Assembly (NCBI RefSeq): GCF_004801295.1
Contig: NZ_SSOC01000009.1
Coordinates: 62,001 to 126,000, forward strand
From: Pseudothauera nasutitermitis
GTDB lineage: Bacteria; Pseudomonadota; Gammaproteobacteria; Burkholderiales; Rhodocyclaceae
DNA length: 64,000 nucleotides
Direction: 5' to 3'
The notes under the pieces are model-generated. The model did not search any database. It saw only the letters and a program-made list of their open reading frames with translations, and was not told where the DNA came from. Shown piece by piece: positions 58,887-64,000 of this stretch (the first letter of the stretch is position 1; every line of letters begins with the position of its first letter). Position numbers and translations under genes: made by a program.

Positions 58887-59157
58887 CTAGGGCGTGTTCC
58901 CACTATCCCCGGCGGTCGCGCCACCGCCCAACCGGGCGCAGATCAAGGCGCGGCGACGCGGCGAGGCTGGAGCCTTGCAAGGAGCTGCAACGCCGAGATG
59001 CGCCCGATTGGGCGGTGGCCCTTCGGGTGGATCTGTGTGGCCGTCTGGCGGCGTTGCGCTCGTTGTCAAGGGAACCACCCTTGACCGCCTCGCGCGCCTT
59101 GCCAGCCAGCCACACAGATCCACGCGATCCGCCGCGGATAGTGGGAACACGCCCTAG
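58887..59157. mobile_element. 271-bp MITE-like element with perfect 22-bp terminal inverted repeats and three nested hairpins
   Basis: The ends 58887-58908 and 59136-59157 are perfect inverted repeats of 22 bp beginning CTAGGGCGTGTTCCC. The CTAG at each edge fits a YTAR target duplication of the IS5 group. Inside are three further hairpins: 58920-58940 with 58999-59019 (20 of 21 matches), 59027-59041 with 59109-59123 (15 of 15), and 59065-59072 with 59078-59085 (8 of 8). There is no transposase; open frames on both strands arise from the symmetry. The right end supplies the stop codon of the adjacent AraC gene. Confidence 0.82.
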
Positions 59158-60044
59158 GTGCTCTGGCGGATCCGGCTCGGCAGGCAACCGAAGCGCTTCT
59201 GGAACGCCGAACTGAAATGGCTGATGTTCGTATACCCCAGGAGGACGGCCGTCTCGGTCACATTGTGCGAACGCAGCAATTCCCGCGCGCGGCTCATCCG
59301 TGCATCCTGGAACAACGCATAGATGCTGCGTCCATACACCTGCTTGAAGCCGGTTTTCAGCTTGCACTGATTCATGCCGACCGCGCGGGCCAGTTCCGCG
59401 ATGGTGGGCGGTGCGCTGGGGTCGCTCAGCAGCAATACCCTGGCGTCTTCCAGTTGGCGGCATTCGCGCGGCGAGAGCGCCTTCCGCTCATCCCGGCGGC
59501 GAAACGCCGCCAGATGCCAGTACAGGAAATCGAGCGCAGCGGCGTGCAGCAACAGACGATGCCGGGACGCATCGGCCAGCAAGCCGGCCAGTTGCGCAGC
59601 CGAGCGGATGGTCTTGCGGCAGGCGCTGGCACAATGCACGAAGAAATGCGGATCGAGCCCCGCGCCGAGCGCTTCATGCAGATGATCCCCCGCAAGCTCC
59701 CCCAGCAGTTCGGGCCTGACCATCACGGATACATTGCGGAAACTGCGGCAGTGGCGAATCCTGAAATTCTCACCCGCGGAATAGCCGACGGTGAGACTGC
59801 CCTGCTGGCACAGCAGATCGCGTTTGCCCACGCGGCCCTCGAACACGCCGGCGAGTTGGCAGTTCAGGTGAACGAACTCGCTGTCTCCCGGAAAGGTTCT
59901 GGGCCGCTCGATGGCACCGAGCGCCTCGGCGGAGGTGTGGCACACCAGTAGTCCGGATTGCAGGATCACGGCCGCATGCCCGGATTGACCCACCACGGGA
60001 ATCGCCGGTTTCCCGGAGCACGACTCATCGACAACTGGCCCCAT
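59154..60044 (-). CDS. AraC-family regulator, PchR type
   Basis: A roughly 296-residue regulator with an N-terminal effector domain (about residues 1-185) and a C-terminal double helix-turn-helix (APPTIAELARAVGMNQCKLKTGFKQVYG, then ARELLRSHNVTETAVLLGYTNISHFSSAFQKRFG), as in PchR and YbtA, which sense ferri-siderophores. The start is set at ATG 60044; TTG 60056 is an alternative. A Fur box lies just upstream. The stop TAG 59154-59156 lies within the mobile element end, so the last residues may have been changed by its insertion. Confidence 0.88.
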   Translation of the reverse strand: MGPVVDESCSGKPAIPVVGQSGHAAVILQSGLLVCHTSAEALGAIERPRTFPGDSEFVHLNCQLAGVFEGRVGKRDLLCQQGSLTVGYSAGENFRIRHCRSFRNVSVMVRPELLGELAGDHLHEALGAGLDPHFFVHCASACRKTIRSAAQLAGLLADASRHRLLLHAAALDFLYWHLAAFRRRDERKALSPRECRQLEDARVLLLSDPSAPPTIAELARAVGMNQCKLKTGFKQVYGRSIYALFQDARMSRARELLRSHNVTETAVLLGYTNISHFSSAFQKRFGCLPSRIRQST

Positions 60045-60060
60045 GCCTTGCCCCAACAGA

Positions 60061-60085
60061 GGTAATGAGAATCACTAACATTGTA
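60061..60085 (-). promoter_or_regulatory. Fur box and -10 element of the AraC-type gene
   Basis: GGTAATGAGAATCACTAAC (60061-60079) matches the 19-base Fur consensus in 15 positions. On the minus strand TACAAT (60085-60080) abuts it, so the box covers the likely start site. Iron-loaded Fur would repress the regulator, as for pchR. Confidence 0.75.
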
Positions 60086-60129
60086 GTCGATTACCCGGCT
60101 CCACTGGATCGCCCCGGCAAGTCCGCCCT

Positions 60130-61893
60130 TCAGCCGCGCGCCGCTTCCGTGGCATCCTGGGCATGCCACATCCGCGCATACAGACCGCCCTGCTCCAAGA
60201 GCTGCGCATGGGTTCCGCTTTCCACCACCTCCCCGTCCCGCAGAACGAGGATCCGGTCCGCGTTGCGCACCGTGCTCAGACGGTGGGCCACCATGATCAC
60301 GGTACGGCGCGCGGCCAGCCTGCCCAGCGCCGTCTGGATGGCGAACTGCGACGCCGGGTCCACCGCCGCGGTCACCTCGTCCAGCAGCAGCAGGGGCGCG
60401 TTCTTCAGCAACGCGCACGCGATCGAGATGCGCTGGCGCTCGCCTCCCGACAGGCTCAGGCCGCCCTCGCCCACCCGCGTCCGATAGCCGTCGGGCAGGC
60501 CTTCGATGAACCCGTGGCAGTCCGCTGCCCGGCTGGCGGCGAACACTTCCGCATCGCTGGCCTGCTCACGGCCCGCCCGGATGTTCTCCAGGATGCTGCC
60601 GTCGAACAGCTGCACGTCCTGGAAGACCATGCTGAGCAGATCGTGCAGCCGGGCGGAGCCGATCTCGCGCAGGTCCCGGCCGCCGATTCGCACTGCGCCC
60701 GCGCCGGGATCGTGGAAACGCGCCAGCAGATGCAGGATGGTGCTCTTGCCGGCCCCCGACGGGCCGACGATGGCGGTCACCCCGCCCTCGGGTAGCGCGA
60801 AACTGATTTCCCGCAACACCGGCTGCTCCCCGTAGGCGAAGGACACCCGCTCGAAACACACCGCCACGCCATCGGGCACCGCGCCCCGCGCGGGTTCGGG
60901 CAGCAACCCGGTCTGCCAGATTTCCTCCAGCTTGAGTTCGCTCTGGCAGGCGTGGCGCAGCATCACCAGATACTCCGCCGCCTCCAGCAGAGGGCCGATG
61001 AACTTGTAGGCGAGCAGGAAGAAGGCGAGCCAGCCGAGCGGCGCCGTCTCCATCGGTGCGGCCAGCCAGCCGCCGGCCAGGAACAGCACCACCAGGCCGG
61101 TTTCGAGGGTCAGACGGTAGGCCATCACCGGCCCGCCGCCCCACTTCTCGATGCCCAGGCTCAGGCGCCGCAGGTCGGCGAATGCGCCATCCAGACGCGC
61201 CACCCAGTCCGCCGTGCGATGGAACAGCCGCAAGGTGGCCAGGCCGCCGATGAACTCCACCAGCAGGCCGGCGGTTTCCCGGTAGCGCGCGTGCTTGCGC
61301 AGCCCGGCGCGCTCGAACCAGCGGCGGCTGGCCGCCAGGACGAGCAGCGCCAGCGGGCCCGTGGCGGCCAGCGCGAGCGCCAGCCGCGTGTCGATGCCGG
61401 CCAGCACCAGGATGGCGGCCGCCGACACGCCCAGGGCCGCGACGAAATCCGCCGACACGTGGGTGAAGATCGATTCCACGCGCTGGATGTCATCGGTCAG
61501 CAGATCGCTCAGGTGGCCGATGCGGCGTTCGCGCAGCACGCCGAGCGGCAGGCGGCGCACCCGGTCGAGCAGGCGCTCGCGGTAAGCGCCGACGATGCGG
61601 TAGCTGCCCAGGAAGCACAGTCGCTGCCCGTACAAGGCGAGTACGCCTTGCAGGACGAACAGCGCCAGCAAGGCCGCGGCCAGCCAGCGTGGTTCGGCGA
61701 TCCAGGCCAGCCCGGGCGCGGACGGTGCGCCCGCCGCGTGGCACAGCCACAGATAGGCGAGCAGATAGGGCCCGAGTTCGGTGCAGCGCTCCAGCACACG
61801 CAGGGTCAGGCCCCACAGGAAGGCGCCGGGCACCGCACCGCTGCGCGCGACGATGCGCCGCATGCCTTGCCACACGGACACGCTCTCAGCCAT
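60130..61893 (-). CDS. ABC half-transporter (membrane plus ATPase), siderophore-linked YbtP/Q-like
   Basis: A 587-residue protein: about six membrane segments (residues about 20-310) fused to an ATPase with Walker A GPSGAGKSTILHL, signature LSGGERQRISIA, Walker B LLLLDEVTAAVD and H-loop VAHRLS. It overlaps the preceding half-transporter by eight bases; the two should form a heterodimer. In YbtPQ and IrtAB such pairs import ferric siderophores although they have exporter-type folds. The AraC and Fur-box context supports iron transport. Confidence 0.88.
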   Translation of the reverse strand: MAESVSVWQGMRRIVARSGAVPGAFLWGLTLRVLERCTELGPYLLAYLWLCHAAGAPSAPGLAWIAEPRWLAAALLALFVLQGVLALYGQRLCFLGSYRIVGAYRERLLDRVRRLPLGVLRERRIGHLSDLLTDDIQRVESIFTHVSADFVAALGVSAAAILVLAGIDTRLALALAATGPLALLVLAASRRWFERAGLRKHARYRETAGLLVEFIGGLATLRLFHRTADWVARLDGAFADLRRLSLGIEKWGGGPVMAYRLTLETGLVVLFLAGGWLAAPMETAPLGWLAFFLLAYKFIGPLLEAAEYLVMLRHACQSELKLEEIWQTGLLPEPARGAVPDGVAVCFERVSFAYGEQPVLREISFALPEGGVTAIVGPSGAGKSTILHLLARFHDPGAGAVRIGGRDLREIGSARLHDLLSMVFQDVQLFDGSILENIRAGREQASDAEVFAASRAADCHGFIEGLPDGYRTRVGEGGLSLSGGERQRISIACALLKNAPLLLLDEVTAAVDPASQFAIQTALGRLAARRTVIMVAHRLSTVRNADRILVLRDGEVVESGTHAQLLEQGGLYARMWHAQDATEAARG

Positions 61894-63670
61894 GCGCGGC
61901 CTCCCCGCCGGAGGCCAGCGCCCATTGCTCGTTGAGCGCCTCCAGGCGCCACATGGAACGGTAGTACGCGCTTTCGCGCATCAAGCGCGCATGGTCGCCA
62001 CTGGCCGTCACCACGCCCTGTTCGAGCACGAAGATGCGGTCCGCGCGCTCCAGGCCGTGCAGCCGGTGCGCCACCGCCAGCACGGTGCGCTCGGGGTATT
62101 CGGCGCGCAGGGCGCGGAAAAAGGCACGCTGGGTCAGGCTGTCGGCGAACGCCGTGGCTTCGTCGAGCACCAGCACCGGGGTACCGGCCAGCAACGCGCG
62201 CGCGACCGCGATGCGCTGGCGCTCCCCGCCGGACAGGCGCGTCCCCAGTTCGCGCACCGGGGTGTCCCAGCCGCGCGGCAGCCCCTCGACCAGCGCTTCC
62301 GCCTGCGCCACCCGCAGCGCTCTGCGCAACGCGCCAGCGCTGGCGTCCGGGCGGGCCAGGCAGAGGTTGTCGCGTATCGAGCCGCTGAACAGGAACACCT
62401 CCTGGGTGGCCAGCGCGATCAGCCCGGCGCGCTCGCCTTCGTCCAGCGCCGCGACCGGCTCGCCATTGAGCGAAACCTCTCCGGCCTGCGGAACCAGCAC
62501 GCCGGCCACCAGCCGCGCCACGGTCGATTTGCCCGCCCCGGAAGGGCCGAGCAGCACGTTGAAGCTGCCGGGCGGCAGGCACAGGCTGACGCCCCGCAGC
62601 ACCGGGCGCGACGGGTAGGTGAAGCGGACCTCCGCGAGACGCACTTCGACCGGCGCCGCCACCCGCCCTGCCGGCAGGCGCGGCGGCGGGGAGATGGCCA
62701 GGATCGGCGCCATGCGGCGCAGGCCGGCGAAGATCTCCGGCACGTCCATGAAAAAGCGGCTCACCTTCAACAGGGGGCGGAACACGCCGGCCCCCAGCAG
62801 CACCGCGAACGCGACCTGCGCCGCGCCCACCTCTCCGCGCACATGCAGCCAGGCACCGACCGGCAGCACCAGCAGCAGATGCGCGCCGAGCAGGCTGGTG
62901 AACAGCGCCCAGCCCGGCACCGTGCGCCGGGTGATCCGCCCCGCCAGCCGGTAGTAGTCGTGCAGGCGCCCGCGCAGCAGCGGAAAGCCCGTGCCGGCCG
63001 GACAGAACACCTTCATCACCGGCATGTTGCGCAGAAACTCGACGGTGGCGTTGTTCAGCGCCGCCGTGGCGCGGTTGAACAGGTCGTGATCGCGGCGCGA
63101 ACCGGGCAGGAAGGCCAGCGCGCCCAGCAGCGCCAGCGGGCCGACCGCCAGCACGGCCAGTGCCAGGCGGGCATCCACCCAGAACAGCAGGGCGGCCGCG
63201 CACAGCGGCGCCAGCACGGCGGCGCTCGCCTCCACGGTGTGATGGGCCAGAAAGGCTTCCAGGCGCTCCACATCCTGGACCACCGACTGCTTCAGCGCGC
63301 CGGAACCCTGCCCGTGCAGCCAGGGCAAGGGCGCCCGCGCCAGACGGCTCACCAGTTGCCGCCGCGTGCCCGCCTGGATGGCATAGGCCGCATGATGGCT
63401 CAACAGATAGGCCAGGCCATAGGCCAGGTACTTGAGCAGCAGCGCACCGCCCAGCCAGGCGGCCCAGCCCGGCAGGGCCGCCGCCAGCGTCTGCGGTGCC
63501 TCGATCAGGCGTTCGAGCGCGCGGTACAGCAGGACGAAGGGCACCAGCTCCGCCAGCACGGCCAGCGCGGTGAGCGCCAGCGCCCCCGCCAGCATCGCGC
63601 GCCGCCCCTTCGTCAGCGCGAACAGCAGGCACCGGGCATCCGGCCGATCCGCTTCCACGTTCACATTCAT
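61886..63670 (-). CDS. ABC half-transporter (membrane plus ATPase), partner of the following gene
   Basis: A 594-residue protein with the same architecture: six membrane segments, then Walker A GPSGAGKSTVARL, signature LSGGERQRIAVARALL and Walker B VLVLDEATAFAD; the last Asp after the catalytic Glu region differs from its partner, suggesting asymmetric ATP sites. It is the first gene of the pair and is divergent from the siderophore-binding protein gene; the start ATG 63670 follows the intergenic operator candidate. Confidence 0.88.
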   Translation of the reverse strand: MNVNVEADRPDARCLLFALTKGRRAMLAGALALTALAVLAELVPFVLLYRALERLIEAPQTLAAALPGWAAWLGGALLLKYLAYGLAYLLSHHAAYAIQAGTRRQLVSRLARAPLPWLHGQGSGALKQSVVQDVERLEAFLAHHTVEASAAVLAPLCAAALLFWVDARLALAVLAVGPLALLGALAFLPGSRRDHDLFNRATAALNNATVEFLRNMPVMKVFCPAGTGFPLLRGRLHDYYRLAGRITRRTVPGWALFTSLLGAHLLLVLPVGAWLHVRGEVGAAQVAFAVLLGAGVFRPLLKVSRFFMDVPEIFAGLRRMAPILAISPPPRLPAGRVAAPVEVRLAEVRFTYPSRPVLRGVSLCLPPGSFNVLLGPSGAGKSTVARLVAGVLVPQAGEVSLNGEPVAALDEGERAGLIALATQEVFLFSGSIRDNLCLARPDASAGALRRALRVAQAEALVEGLPRGWDTPVRELGTRLSGGERQRIAVARALLAGTPVLVLDEATAFADSLTQRAFFRALRAEYPERTVLAVAHRLHGLERADRIFVLEQGVVTASGDHARLMRESAYYRSMWRLEALNEQWALASGGEAAHG

Positions 63671-63742
63671 CCACCCTGCGAGACAAGAAGCGTGGAGGGT
63701 AGGGATCGACGCGCCCCCGCTGCCACCCCGATCCGGAGATCG

Positions 63743-63772
63743 GCGCCGGATGAAAAAATACCGATTCGGGTA
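63743..63772. promoter_or_regulatory. A-tract candidate operator between the ABC pair and the binding-protein gene
   Basis: GCGCCGGATGAAAAAATACC followed by GATTCGGG stands out as an A-rich patch in a GC-rich spacer between two divergent iron genes, where the AraC-type regulator would be expected to bind. No clear dyad is seen; inferred from position only. Confidence 0.25.
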
Positions 63773-63832
63773 GAGCCGGGAGGCGTGTGCATCGAATACT
63801 CGGCAACGCAGATTCCCCGAAGAGCGAACCCG

Positions 63833-64000
63833 ATGCCGCCGTCCACATCCTTCCTTGCCGCCTGCCTGGCCCTTGCCATCCTGACCGCCGCCCCGGCGCA
63901 GGCGCAGAGCTACCCCCTGACCATCGTCGACGACCGCGGCAAAGCGGTACGCATCGACCGCCAGCCGCGCTCGGTTGCCTCGGTGTCGACCTTCGGCGCC
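63833..64000 (+). CDS. Siderophore/iron ABC transporter substrate-binding protein, N-terminal part
   Basis: The first 56 codons are visible. A signal peptide (about 24 residues, ending APAQA) is followed by SYPLTIVDDRGKAVRIDRQPRSVASVS, the start typical of FepB/BtuF-type helical-backbone binding proteins. It is divergent from the ABC half-transporters and would deliver ferric siderophore, or belong to a separate FecBCD-like set continuing beyond the window. Confidence 0.82.
   Translation, partial: MPPSTSFLAACLALAILTAAPAQAQSYPLTIVDDRGKAVRIDRQPRSVASVSTFGA

Noticed and set aside
58894-59157. Mirror-image open frames on both strands of the 271-bp element
   Set aside because: They arise from the element's inverted symmetry and do not resemble any protein.

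Overview
The window is a GC-rich chromosomal segment of a betaproteobacterium. Gene content and protein flavour suggest the Rhodocyclales (Azoarcus/Thauera-like) group. The grounds are the ilvB-ilvH-ilvC ... pssA-leuA order, DUF1415, DUF2069, DUF3106, DUF3108 and DUF3619 proteins, a MutL of the nicking type, CcoG and NorEF respiratory accessory genes, and a D-tartrate dehydratase. The placement is inferred from recognised families; no database search was run. No tRNA, rRNA or CRISPR array was seen.

Layout. 1-415: end of the Rieske gene petA, abutting a convergent PAS-GGDEF-EAL gene. 2.7-9.5 kb (minus): a tight set of lipoprotein, purN, DUF3108, rsmB, single-HKD phospholipase-D protein, MscS channel and fatty-acid desaturase. 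9.5-13.5 kb: mutL, a thioredoxin-like gene, miaA and DUF1415. 13.5-19.7 kb (minus): a membrane protein, then an RND efflux pump (fusion protein plus permease) coupled to a small Ala/Pro-rich protein and closed by a clear terminator. 19.8-28 kb: purM, an AI-2E permease, hda, a HAD phosphatase, ccoG, a MocR regulator and norEF. 27.9-32.4 kb: an orphan amino-acid-type binding protein divergent from azlCD, then D-tartrate dehydratase divergent from its LysR regulator. 32.5-38.6 kb: pcnB-folK, a DMT-family protein, a deoxynucleoside kinase, panBC, a CBS protein and a Yip1 protein. 38.6-43.2 kb (minus): pepN, then an ECF sigma-DUF3619-DUF3106-RDD operon. 43.3-46.7 kb: ilvB-ilvH-ilvC. 46.8-51 kb: a fecI-fecR-fecA type iron-signalling locus whose receptor carries a one-base frameshift. 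51-58.7 kb: an Rpn-type nuclease-like gene, pssA, leuA with an upstream leucine-rich mini-ORF, DUF2069-wrbA, yihY and an unrecognised 507-residue protein. 58.9-64 kb: a 271-bp palindromic mobile element, then a second iron locus (Fur box, PchR-like AraC regulator, two fused permease-ATPase half transporters, and the start of a siderophore-binding protein).

How the genes work together. Branched-chain amino-acid synthesis (ilvBHC, leuA) sits in one part of the window, with pantothenate synthesis (panBC) nearby. Respiratory accessory genes (petA, ccoG, norEF) point to aerobic/denitrifying life. Two separate iron-acquisition loci lie within about 17 kb.

Most notable: (i) a Leu-rich, possibly leaderless leader peptide before leuA; (ii) a 271-bp element with perfect terminal repeats and three nested hairpins, whose end supplies the stop codon of the adjacent AraC gene; (iii) a broken FecA-type receptor behind an intact FecIR pair; (iv) an ECF sigma factor whose conserved N-terminus requires a CTG start; (v) small uncharacterised partners of the RND pump and of the ECF operon. 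No single undescribed system stands out clearly; the strongest candidates are the ECF-DUF3619-DUF3106-RDD unit and the leuA leader.
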